NCBI GenBank assembly: GCA_963704995.1
Contig: CAVPIM010000018.1
Location: 62,001 to 126,000 of the forward strand
DNA length: 64,000 bases
Origin: RYN-230 sp963704995
Lineage (GTDB): Bacteria > Actinomycetota > Actinomycetes > Streptosporangiales > Streptosporangiaceae
Direction: 5' to 3'
Shown: positions 7,115 to 15,316 of the stretch, in pieces
Position numbering within the stretch: the stretch's first letter is position 1
Layout of the letters: every line of letters begins with the position of its first letter
The notes under the pieces: model-generated
Database searches by the model: none
What the model saw: the letters and a program-made list of their open reading frames with translations, nothing else
What the model was told of the DNA's origin: nothing
Made by a program: the position numbers and the translations under genes

Positions 7115-9318
7115 ATGACAGGCGACGTGCCCAGCACCGTTCCTGTGGACCTGGACCGGCCCGGCGGCCCCCCGCCGCGCCTGGCGCTGTACCGCCGCTA
7201 CCGGCCGGCGACGTTCGCCGAGGTCAAGGGCCAGGACCACGTCACAGAGCCGCTGCGGCAAGCGCTCCGCACCGGGCGGGTCAATCACGCTTACCTGTTC
7301 AGCGGGCCCCGCGGCTGCGGCAAGACGACCAGCGCGCGCATCCTGGCCCGGTCGCTGAACTGCGCGGAAGGGCCCACCCCGGACCCGTGCGGCAAATGCG
7401 AGTCGTGCGTGGCCCTCGCCCCGGACGGCCCCGGCAGCCTCGATGTGATCGAGATCGACGCGGCCTCGCACGGCGGCGTGGACGACGCACGGGACCTGCG
7501 CGAGCGGGCCTTCTACGCGCCCGTGTCCGGCCGTTTCAAGATCTACATCATCGACGAAGCGCACATGGTGACCCGTGAGGGGTTCAACGCGCTCCTCAAG
7601 CTCGTCGAGGAACCCCCGCCTCACCTGAAGTTCGTGTTCGCGACCACCGAGCCGGAAAAAGTCATCGCCACCATCCGGTCGCGCACCCACCATTACCCGT
7701 TCCGCCTGGTGCCGCCCGCCATCCTGCGGGAGCTGCTGGAGGAGATCCTCGGCGCGGAGCAGATCGGCTACGAGCCCGCGGTGCTGCCGCTGGTGGTCCG
7801 CGCGGGGGCCGGGTCGGCCCGTGATTCCCTCTCCGTCCTCGACCAGCTGCTGGCCGGGGCCGGCGAGGAGGGGCTGCGCTACGACCGGACGGTCGCCCTG
7901 CTCGGGTACACCGACGAGAACCTGCTGGACGAGGTCGCGGACGCGTTCGCGAACCAGGACGGCGCGGCCGTGTTCCGGGCGGTGAACCGGGTGATGGAAG
8001 GCGGCCACGACCCCCGCCGGTTCGCGGCTGACCTGCTCGACCGGTTCCGCGACCTGATCGTGCTGGCCGCGGTGCCGGGCGCGGGCCAGACCGGGCTGCT
8101 CGACATGCCCGCGGACCGGCTCGACCGGATGACCGGGCAGGCGGGCCGGTTCGGCCAGGCCGAGCTGACCCGGGCGGCGGAGATCATCAGCGAGGGGCTG
8201 ATCCAGATGCGCGGGGCGACGTCGCCCCGGCTGCTGCTGGAACTCATGTGCGCCCAGATCCTGCTGCCCGCCGTGTCGTCCGGGGACAAGGCCCTGCTGG
8301 TGCGGCTGGAACGGCTGGAGCGCAGGCTCGAAGGGGGACAGCAGGCCGGGCCGTCCGGGGCCGCCGGGGCTGCTGGGACCCCGGCCCCGGCCCCCCCGGC
8401 CCCGGCCCCCCAGACTCCGGCTCCCCAGACCCCGGCCCCCCCGGCCCCGGCTCCCCAGACCCCGGCCGCCTCAGCTTCGGGCCCGGCTCCCGCCGCACCA
8501 TCGGCAGCCACTCCAGCCCCGGCAGCCGCATCCGATGCACCGGCCACATCTGCCCCGCCGCCGGCGGCGGCCACGTCCGACGGACCCGCCGTGCCCGCCG
8601 CGCAGGGCGGCCCGCAGGCCGATGCGCCTGCTCCTTCCCGGCCCGGGGCACCTGCCTCCTCCGGGACCGGGACCCCCGCGGCCCCGGGCCTGCGTCGTCC
8701 GGGCCTGCATCTCCCTCCGCGTCCGCATCCGCCGCGCCCGGGTCCGCTGCCCCGGCCGCGGCTGACCCAGCGGCGGCCGCTCCCCCCACGGCGTCCGCCG
8801 GCCAGCCAGCCGGCGCCGCGTCCTCCGAGGTCGACGTCCTGCGGCAGCGCTGGCCGGAGATCCTCGAAGCGGTCAAAGGTAAGCGCCGCGTGGCCTGGAT
8901 GCTGCTCAGCAACGCCACCGTGCACTCGGTCGAGGGCGGCGTGCTGACCATGCTGTTCCCCCGCGAAGGCGACGCCAAGGGGTTCGTGGCCAGTGGCTGT
9001 GACCGGGACCTGATCAGCGTGCTCACGCCCCTCGGCCTGAACCTGCGGATCAAGGCGATGTCCGCCGCGCAGCTGGCCAGCACCCCCGGGGCACCGCGCA
9101 GCCCGCACGGCGGCCCGGACGAGCTGAGCGCCAAAGCCCCGGCCGCGGTGCCGATGCCGCCCGAGCCGCCGCGCGACCCCGAGCCGCCGCACACCTTGTC
9201 GGCCGAAGCGCAGCACGACAGCGCCCCGGCTCAGCCCGTCAGCCCGGACCTGACCGGCATGGACCTGATCAAGCGGGAACTCGGCGGCCGCGTCATCGCC
9301 GAGATCGACGAGCCCTAG
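7115..9318 (+). CDS. dnaX: DNA polymerase III subunit gamma/tau (frameshift in linker)
   Basis: Clamp-loader ATPase. From ATG 7115: LALYRRYRPATFAEVKGQDH, Walker A GPRGCGKTTSARI, a zinc-binding Cys cluster (CGKCESC), Walker B IYIIDEAHM and sensor-1 FVFATTEPEKV. Residues ~415-530 form an Ala/Pro linker with PAPQT repeats. The tau C-terminus (DVLRQRWPEILEAVKGKRRV through GGRVIAEIDEP) lies in a different frame: the first frame runs to 8947 with unnatural Arg/Pro-rich sequence, while the correct C-terminus enters near 8680-8692 (GCGGCCCCGGGCCTGCG) by a -1 shift, equivalent to one missing base. Corrected length is about 734 residues. The cause could be a sequence error in a C/G run, or a real -1 shift giving a gamma-like product. 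Upstream SRP RNA and downstream ybaB-recR match conserved synteny. Confidence 0.9.
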
Positions 9319-9332
9319 CGGCCGGCTCCCCG

Positions 9333-9388
9333 GTTCGTGATCATGGGATTAGTGGCGTCCCGGCGCCACCAATCCCATGATCACGAAC
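9333..9388. terminator. Long near-perfect inverted repeat (25-bp arms)
   Basis: Left arm 9333-9357 and right arm 9364-9388 are complementary at 24 of 25 positions (only A9351/C9370 fails), with a 6-base loop TCCCGG. The arm contains the self-complementary TGATCA. It lies 14 bases after the dnaX stop, so it may terminate dnaX. It is far longer and less GC-rich than an ordinary terminator and could be a small palindromic mobile or REP-like element. Nothing else coding is seen in 9319-9663. Confidence 0.65.
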
Positions 9389-9663
9389 GGGCTCCGGGAC
9401 TGGCGTGGCGGGTGATGACGGTGGGACTTGCGTTGTGCGTACACCCCCCCGGCCTGTAACTGGTGTGGCTGCTGTGGCCAAAGGGATCGGGGAGACGGCT
9501 GGCGGGGGCCCGCACACCCATTCGCGAGGCGGTGCGCCGGCCCCACCCCGCAGGCCTTAGGCTCGAAAGTGACAGGCCCGTACGCCGCCCGGACCGGGCC
9601 GGCGTGGCGGGCGTTCCAGTTGCCGTGCGAAGGTGCGGGCTGACGGTAGCGAGTGAGGGCACA

Positions 9664-10098
9664 GTGGATCCTGGCGGCCAGATCGATATGCAGCAACTGC
9701 TCGCGGCAGCGCAGCAGATGCAGGACCAGCTCATGAACGCTCAGCAGGAACTCGCCGACGCGGTGGTCGAGGGCAGCGCGGGTGGCGGGCTGGTAAAGGC
9801 CAAGGTCAACGGTCAGGGTGACCTGGTGGACCTGACCATCAGCCCGGCTGCCATCGACGCCTCAGATGCCGCCGAAACGGCCCAGACCATCGCCGACCTG
9901 GTCCTGGCCGCGGTCCGGGACGCCAACCGCGCCGCAGGCGAGCTGCAGCAGGAGAAGATGGGCCCGCTCGCGTCCGGCATCGGGGCGCTCGGCGGTGCGG
10001 GCGACGTGCCCGGCCTGTCCGGTATCCCGGGCCTCGGGGACATCCCCGGCCAGCCGCACGGTGGCGAGCCGCGCGGCGGCGGCGACCTGCGCGGCTGA
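9664..10098 (+). CDS. YbaB/EbfC-family nucleoid-associated protein
   Basis: 144 residues. GTG 9664 gives VDPGGQIDMQQLLAAAQQMQ, the usual actinobacterial N-terminus, with GAGGG (9655-9659) just upstream; an internal ATG at 9688 would drop conserved residues. The core (long amphipathic helix, then GLVKAKVNGQGDLVDLTISP) is typical of the small dimeric DNA-binding YbaB family. The last ~40 residues are a Gly/Pro-rich tail (DVPGLSGIPGLGDIPG) longer than in E. coli YbaB. Position between dnaX and recR is conserved across bacteria. It probably coats DNA and supports recombination or replication with its neighbours. Confidence 0.9.
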   Translation: MDPGGQIDMQQLLAAAQQMQDQLMNAQQELADAVVEGSAGGGLVKAKVNGQGDLVDLTISPAAIDASDAAETAQTIADLVLAAVRDANRAAGELQQEKMGPLASGIGALGGAGDVPGLSGIPGLGDIPGQPHGGEPRGGGDLRG

Positions 10099-10113
10099 GC
10101 GGCTGACACCCAC

Positions 10114-10713
10114 GTGTACGAGGGCATCGTCCAGAGCCTCATCGACGAACTCGGCCGGCTGCCGGGCGTCGGTCCCAAGGGCGCGCAGCGGATCGCGTTC
10201 TACCTGCTCGCCGCGGACGCCACGGACGTGCGGCGGCTGGCGTCGGTGCTGGTCGAGGTGACGGAGCGGGTCCGGTTCTGCCGGATCTGCGGCAACGTGG
10301 CCGAGGAAGAGGAGTGCCGCATCTGCCGCGACCCGCGCCGCGACCCGTCGATTATCTGCGTGGTCGAGGAACCCAAGGACGTCGCCGCGATCGAGAAGAT
10401 CCGCGAGTTCCGCGGCCGCTACCACGTGCTCGGCGGGGCGATCAGCCCGATCGACGGGATCGGCCCGGAGGACCTGCGCACCAGGGAGCTGATGGCGCGG
10501 CTGGCCGACGGCGCGGTCACCGAGGTCATCCTGGCCATGGACCCCAACCTGGAAGGCGAGGCGACCGCGACCTACCTGGCCCGGCTGCTCAAGCCGCTGG
10601 GCATCAGGGTGACCAGGCTGGCCAGCGGGCTGCCCGTCGGTGGCGACCTGGAGTACGCGGACGAGGTCACGCTGGGCCGCGCGTTCGAGGGACGGCGGCT
10701 GCTCGATGTCTGA
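10114..10713 (+). CDS. recR: Recombination mediator RecR
   Basis: 199 residues, full length. An N-terminal helix-hairpin-helix (RLPGVGPKGAQRIAFYLL), a four-cysteine zinc finger (Cys56, 59, 68, 71 in CRICGNVAEEEECRIC), a Toprim domain (ICVVEEPKDVAAIEKI with the acidic residues, then HVLGGAISPIDGIGP) and the C-terminal Walker-B-like segment. It loads RecA onto SSB-coated DNA with RecO/RecF. GTG 10114 follows ybaB by 15 bases, so the two are probably co-transcribed with dnaX. Confidence 0.95.
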   Translation: MYEGIVQSLIDELGRLPGVGPKGAQRIAFYLLAADATDVRRLASVLVEVTERVRFCRICGNVAEEEECRICRDPRRDPSIICVVEEPKDVAAIEKIREFRGRYHVLGGAISPIDGIGPEDLRTRELMARLADGAVTEVILAMDPNLEGEATATYLARLLKPLGIRVTRLASGLPVGGDLEYADEVTLGRAFEGRRLLDV

Positions 10714-10915
10714 GCCGCGTGCGACGCCGATGTCTGACCCGCGTGCTACCACGTCTCCCATGTCGGACATGCAGGCGTACCCCGGCGCCGCGATGCTCAA
10801 CACGCCCCCGCAGGCGCGGCGTGTCCCATGAAACCGGACTGGAGGACGGGCAGGCTGGGGACGCTGGAGCGACCCTCACTGACCCGCAGGACCGTACCCT
10901 GGCTGCGAGGAACCC

Positions 10916-11479
10916 ATGAGTACTGCTGACCAAGGATCGCCGGCCCCCGCGGCCGAGGGCTGGAACCCGCTGGCCGACCGGATCGCCGCGCAGGCCCGCG
11001 ATTTCCTGGACGGTGTCGCCGCCCTGGCCCACGGTGAGGGAGGCGACGAGGCGGTCCCGCTGCTGCTCCTGGAGGTCTCGCAGATCCTGCTGGCCGGCGC
11101 GCAGCTGGGCGCGAGCAAGGACGTCATCCTGCCCGACAACTGGGAGCCCGACGTGGGCGCCGATCCGGACCTGGATTCGCTCCGGTCGGGCCTGGCCCGG
11201 CGGCTGGCCGACTACGACGAGTACGCCGAGCTGTTCGACCCTTACTCCGACACCGGGCTGACCGCTTTCCGCTTGTCCGACGACCTGGCCGCGGTCGCGG
11301 CCGACCTGATCCACGGGCTGCAGCACTACGAGGCCGGCCGCTCCCTGGAAGCGCTGTGGTGGTGGCAGTACTCCTACGTCAACCACTGGGGGACGCACGG
11401 CAGCGCGGCGCTGCGAGCCCTGCACGCGGTGCTGGCCCACGCCATGCTCGACGTGTCCGAGGAGTCCACGCTCGCCTGA
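10916..11479 (+). CDS. DUF5063 domain protein
   Basis: 187 residues with the DUF5063 pattern: ARDFLDGVAALAHGEG near the N-terminus, LLLEVSQILLAGAQLGAS, and a conserved core DYDEYAELFDPYSDTGLTAF followed by SLEALWWWQYSYVNHWGTHG. No catalytic motif is recognisable and no membrane segment is predicted. It lies between recR and lysC as in Streptomyces. The 200 bases between recR and this ATG hold only degenerate ATGTCTGA/CCGCGTGC repeats. Function unknown. Confidence 0.85.
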   Translation: MSTADQGSPAPAAEGWNPLADRIAAQARDFLDGVAALAHGEGGDEAVPLLLLEVSQILLAGAQLGASKDVILPDNWEPDVGADPDLDSLRSGLARRLADYDEYAELFDPYSDTGLTAFRLSDDLAAVAADLIHGLQHYEAGRSLEALWWWQYSYVNHWGTHGSAALRALHAVLAHAMLDVSEESTLA

Positions 11480-11577
11480 GACCGGACCGCTCCCAGCGGA
11501 AAAACCGGGCGAGAGCGGCCAGCGGGGGTAGGTACACTCAAGCCGCCAGCAGCCGGAACGGGAGGAGCGGCTCACCC

Positions 11578-12855
11578 GTGTCGCTTGTCGTGCAGAAGTA
11601 CGGTGGATCCTCGGTGGCCGACGCCGACGGCATCAAGCGGGTGGCGCAGCGCATCGTCACGACCCGCAAGGCCGGGCATTCCGTCGTCGTGGTGGTCTCC
11701 GCCATGGGCGACACTACCGATGAACTCCTCGACCTGGCCGCGCAGGTCAGCCCGCTGCCCCCGGGCCGCGAACTGGACATGCTGCTCACCGCGGGTGAGC
11801 GGATCTCGATGGCCCTGCTGGCCATGGCCATCGCCAACCTCGGCCTGGAAGCCCGCTCGTTCACCGGGTCCCAGGCGGGAGTGATCACCGACTCCGCACA
11901 CGGCAAGGCGCGGATCATCGACGTGACCCCGGGCCGGATCACCGGCGCGCTGGCCGACGGGGCCATCCCGATCGTGGCCGGCTTCCAGGGGGTGTCACAG
12001 AACAGCAAGGACGTCACCACCCTCGGCCGGGGCGGCACTGACACCACGGCGGTAGCCCTGGCCGCGGCCCTGGAGGCTGATATCTGCGAGATCTACACGG
12101 ACGTGGACGGGGTGTTCACCGCCGACCCCCGGATCGTCCGCACGGCCCGCCGGATCCCGTGGATCAGCTACGAGGAGATGCTGGAGATGGCCGCGTGCGG
12201 GGCCAAGATCCTGCAGCTGCGGTGCGTGGAGTACGCCCGCCGCTACGCCATGCCGATCCACGTCAGGTCGTCGTTCAGCAACCGCACGGGCACCATGATC
12301 AGCGAAGTTAACCAGGAAACGGAGGCGGCCGGGGTGGAGCAGGCGATCATCTCCGGGGTCGCGCACGACCGGAGCGAGGCGAAGATCACGGTGGCCGGGG
12401 TACCCGACCGGGTGGGCGTGGCCGCGCAGATCTTCCGGATCGTGGCCGCGGCCGGCATCAACATCGACATGATCGTGCAGAACATCTCCGCCGCCGCCAC
12501 CGGCCGCACGGACATCTCGTTCACGCTGCCCCGCGACGACGGGCAGGCCGCGATGGCCGCCCTGAACGGCGCCCAGCCGGACATCGGCTTCGAGACGCTG
12601 CTGTACGACGACCGGATCGGCAAGGTGTCGCTGATCGGGGCGGGCATGCGGTCCCACCCCGGGGTCAGCGCCACGTTCTTCGGCGCGCTCGCCGACGCCG
12701 CGGTCAACATCGAGATGATCTCCACCTCGGAGATCAGGATCTCGGTGGTGGTGGACCAGAAGGACGTGGACCTCGCGGTCACCGCCGCGCACCGGGCCTT
12801 CGACCTGGACGCCAGCGAGGTCGAGGCCGTGGTGTACGGGGGGACGGGCCGGTGA
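11578..12855 (+). CDS. lysC: Aspartate kinase
   Basis: 425 residues; first step of the aspartate pathway (lysine, methionine, threonine, and diaminopimelate for peptidoglycan). VQKYGGSSVADADGIKRVA at the N-terminus is the amino-acid-kinase signature; TDVDGVFTADPRIV is the nucleotide/substrate loop, and two C-terminal ACT domains (ITVAGVPDRVGVAAQIFRIV, VSLIGAGMRSHPGVSATFF) bind lysine/threonine for feedback control. GTG 11578 has GGAGGAG (11561-11567) ten bases upstream. The end overlaps asd by four bases (GTGA). An internal ribosome-binding site (12321) precedes a second start for the beta chain, as in Corynebacterium glutamicum LysC. Confidence 0.95.
   Translation: MSLVVQKYGGSSVADADGIKRVAQRIVTTRKAGHSVVVVVSAMGDTTDELLDLAAQVSPLPPGRELDMLLTAGERISMALLAMAIANLGLEARSFTGSQAGVITDSAHGKARIIDVTPGRITGALADGAIPIVAGFQGVSQNSKDVTTLGRGGTDTTAVALAAALEADICEIYTDVDGVFTADPRIVRTARRIPWISYEEMLEMAACGAKILQLRCVEYARRYAMPIHVRSSFSNRTGTMISEVNQETEAAGVEQAIISGVAHDRSEAKITVAGVPDRVGVAAQIFRIVAAAGINIDMIVQNISAAATGRTDISFTLPRDDGQAAMAALNGAQPDIGFETLLYDDRIGKVSLIGAGMRSHPGVSATFFGALADAAVNIEMISTSEIRISVVVDQKDVDLAVTAAHRAFDLDASEVEAVVYGGTGR
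12321..12336 (+). promoter_or_regulatory. Internal RBS and start for LysC beta subunit
   Basis: GGAGG (12321-12325) lies eight bases before an in-frame GTG (12334-12336, codon 253). Translation from here would give a 173-residue product starting VEQAIISGVAHDRSEAKITV, which spans both ACT domains. It corresponds in position to the beta start in Corynebacterium glutamicum, where the enzyme is alpha2-beta2. Confidence 0.75.
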
Positions 12856-13916
12856 GCGGGCGCAGCGGGACGGCCAAGCCGACGCTGGCCGTAGTGGGCG
12901 CGACCGGCGCCGTGGGCACCGTCATGCTCGACCTGCTGTCCACCCGCGACGACGTGTGGGGCGAGGTCCGGCTGATCGCCTCACCCCGGTCCGCCGGGCG
13001 GCACCTGCGGGTCCGAGGCGCCGAGATCGAGGTCCTGGCGCTCGCCCCCGAGGTGTTCGACGGGGCGGACGTGGCCATGTTCGACGTGCCCGACGAGGTC
13101 TCGGCGCAGTGGGCCCCGGTCGCGGCGGCCCGCGGCGTGGTGGTGGTGGACAACTCGGGCGCGTTCCGGATGGATCCTGCGGTCCCGCTGGTGGTGCCCG
13201 AGGTCAACCCGCAGGAGGCCGCGAACCGGCCCAAGGGCATCATCGCCAACCCGAACTGCACCACGCTGTCGCTCATCGTCGCGATGGGCGCGCTGCACCG
13301 CGCGTTCGGGCTGGAAGAGATGGTGGTCAGCTCCTACCAGGCCGCCTCGGGTGCGGGCCAGGCCGGGATCGACACGCTGTACGCCCAGCTGGACAAGGCC
13401 GCCGGGTCGCGGATGCTCGGGCAGCGGGCCGGTGACCTGCGCGCCGTGGTCGGCGACTTCGGCCCGTTCCCCGCGCCGCTCGCTCTCAACGTGGTGCCCT
13501 GGGCCGGCTCGGTCAAGCCGGATGGCTGGTCGTCAGAGGAACTCAAGATCCGCAACGAGTCCCGCAAGATCCTGGGCCTGCCCGGCCTCCGGGTCACGGC
13601 CACCTGCGTCCGGGTGCCCGTGGTGACCACCCACTCGGTGGCCGTGCACGCGGTGTTCAGCCGCGAGGTGACCCGGTCCGGGGCGCAGCGGGTGCTCAGC
13701 GACGCGCCCGGCGTGGTACTCAACGACGACCCGGAGCGCGGTGAGTTCCCCACCCCGGCCGACGTGGTGGGCACCGACCCGACCTGGGTGGGCCGGGTCC
13801 GCCGCTCCCTGGACGACCCGCGGGCGGTGGACCTGTTCGTCTGCGGTGACAACCTGCGCAAGGGGGCCGCGCTGAACACGGCGCAGATCGCCGAGCTGGT
13901 CGCCGCCGCGCTCTAA
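12852..13916 (+). CDS. asd: Aspartate-semialdehyde dehydrogenase
   Basis: 354 residues. VVGATGAVGTVMLDLL is the NADP-binding glycine motif, NPNCTTLSL contains the catalytic Cys136 that forms the acyl intermediate, and YQAASGAGQAG precedes substrate-binding residues. It reduces aspartyl phosphate made by LysC. GTG 12852 overlaps the lysC stop, giving a standard lysC-asd operon. Just after the stop is a short AAGATCAAGATCAAGA direct repeat (13921-13943), with no clear terminator. Confidence 0.95.
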   Translation: MSGRSGTAKPTLAVVGATGAVGTVMLDLLSTRDDVWGEVRLIASPRSAGRHLRVRGAEIEVLALAPEVFDGADVAMFDVPDEVSAQWAPVAAARGVVVVDNSGAFRMDPAVPLVVPEVNPQEAANRPKGIIANPNCTTLSLIVAMGALHRAFGLEEMVVSSYQAASGAGQAGIDTLYAQLDKAAGSRMLGQRAGDLRAVVGDFGPFPAPLALNVVPWAGSVKPDGWSSEELKIRNESRKILGLPGLRVTATCVRVPVVTTHSVAVHAVFSREVTRSGAQRVLSDAPGVVLNDDPERGEFPTPADVVGTDPTWVGRVRRSLDDPRAVDLFVCGDNLRKGAALNTAQIAELVAAAL

Positions 13917-13980
13917 CGCGCAAGATTCAAGATCAAGATCAAGACCGAAGGCACGCAACGAGGACCTCATCGTCCCCCGC

Positions 13981-14865
13981 CTACCCGCCCTGGCCGGCGC
14001 CGCCGCCCGCCGGCGGGCGGTGGAACGACCAGATGGCCCGGTCCTCCACTGGCTCGTAGCCGAGCCGCTGATAGAGGCCGTTGCTGGTCGGGTTGGCCAG
14101 GTCGGTGAACAGCAGCACGCGGCTGGCCCCGGCGTCCCGGGCCGCCTGGCTCACCTCGCAGGTCACCGCGCCCGCGTAGCCTTTCCCGCGCAGCCCCGGC
14201 GGGGTGTACACCGGGCCCACCCGGACCTGGCCAGCCGCCGGCCGGGTCAGCCCGGCCATGGACACCGGCTGGCCTGCGTCTTCCCAGAGCGTCAGCCCGC
14301 GGTAGCTGAGCCGGTCATCGACCATGGACACCAGGTTCTCCCGGCCTGCGGACTGAACCTCCTGGTGGAAAGCCTCTGACCAGGCGATGAGCAGGCTGCG
14401 GTCGGCCGGGCCGGCCACCCGGCCCTGGCCTGGCGGCCGGGGATCGGGCCACCGCAGCCCGCCGAGCTCGTACAGCCGGGACCGCATGTGCAGATCGATG
14501 GCGTCGCTGGTCTGCTCGTGCCACGCCCGGGCGAAGGCTTCCGCGCCGGCGGGATCTGAGTTCACCCCCGTCAGCGGGCGCCCCCGTACGGCCAGCGCCT
14601 GGGCCAGCGCGGCCGCGGCCGGCGCGGGCACGCTGGTCAGGGCCACCTGGAACGGCGGCGTATGCAGGAACGCTCCGCTGACCTCCCCGTCCGGCCCCTG
14701 CCACCAGCCGAAGAGGGGCGCGATGGCGCCAAAGGCCCCGGGCCCGCTGGCCCGGAGCGTCTCGATGGCGCCGAGCAGGATGGTGTGCTGCGCGGGGCGC
14801 CGGGACAGCAGGCCGTCCACGGTGGCCGAGTATTCGGTCAGGCTGTCGCTGAGAAACCAGGGCAT
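13981..14865 (-). CDS. GNAT-family N-acetyltransferase
   Basis: 294 residues from ATG 14865 (MPWFLSDSLTEYSATVDGLL). The C-terminal half carries the acetyl-CoA site VGPVYTPPGLRGKGYAGAVT and the beta-bulge region VLLFTDLANPTSNGLYQRLG, the classic GNAT motifs A and B. The N-terminal ~130 residues resemble a degenerate GNAT-like domain often found in actinobacterial two-domain GNATs. It is convergent with asd, separated by 64 bases. The acceptor is unknown. Confidence 0.85.
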   Translation of the reverse strand: MPWFLSDSLTEYSATVDGLLSRRPAQHTILLGAIETLRASGPGAFGAIAPLFGWWQGPDGEVSGAFLHTPPFQVALTSVPAPAAAALAQALAVRGRPLTGVNSDPAGAEAFARAWHEQTSDAIDLHMRSRLYELGGLRWPDPRPPGQGRVAGPADRSLLIAWSEAFHQEVQSAGRENLVSMVDDRLSYRGLTLWEDAGQPVSMAGLTRPAAGQVRVGPVYTPPGLRGKGYAGAVTCEVSQAARDAGASRVLLFTDLANPTSNGLYQRLGYEPVEDRAIWSFHRPPAGGGAGQGG

Positions 14866-15316
14866 GCACCCATGGTGGCCGTCGGCCCACCCGCCGTGCA
14901 GCCCATTTTCCGCCGGGGCCCGGACCGCGGCCTCCGCGGCCAGCCCTGGCCGCACGGGTACCGCCTGAGCGCCGTTCGGACGGCACCCAGGCCGGGGAGG
15001 AAGAACGGTGGCCCCGCAGGCCCCACACGCCCCTGTCCGCGGGCCCTCCGGGGGCCCCGCCGGGAGGCCGCCGGAGGCCCGCGGCGCGCCCTCCGTGAGC
15101 CCTCCGAAACCCCGCGCTGACGTGCGGTAACAGGGCCCTACGTCACTTTCTATATCGTTTCGTTGCGAAGCTGGAATCCCCCGCGATAGCATCCTCTTCA
15201 GCCCGGTAGAGAAGCGGGATCTCCCGGGGTTGGCGAAGCTGCCAATGCACGAGCTATTCAGTGTTTAGTAACCAGACAATGGTAGGAAGCTGAGCAGCTC
15301 CTCCCGGGAGGCAATA
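14866..15316. other. 451-bp intergenic region with divergent promoters
   Basis: Separates the minus-strand GNAT gene from the plus-strand cytochrome b-like gene. The part from about 15120 is noticeably AT-richer than its surroundings (CACTTTCTATATCGTTTCG), as expected for a promoter region. No RNA gene or small protein is recognised. The only coding potential is an N-terminal extension of the GNAT frame, judged spurious. Confidence 0.5.
15163..15192 (+). promoter_or_regulatory. Candidate sigma70-type promoter
   Basis: TTGCGA (15163-15168) and TAGCAT (15187-15192) are separated by 18 bases in the AT-richer part of the region, about 125 bases before GTG 15317. The downstream gene also has GGGAGG (15305-15310) as ribosome-binding site. 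Assigned by eye only. Confidence 0.35.

Noticed and set aside
10706..10831. Possible 41-residue protein MSEPRATPMSDP... after recR
   Set aside because: It starts inside recR, has no ribosome-binding site and consists of degenerate short repeats; I see no evidence that it is translated.
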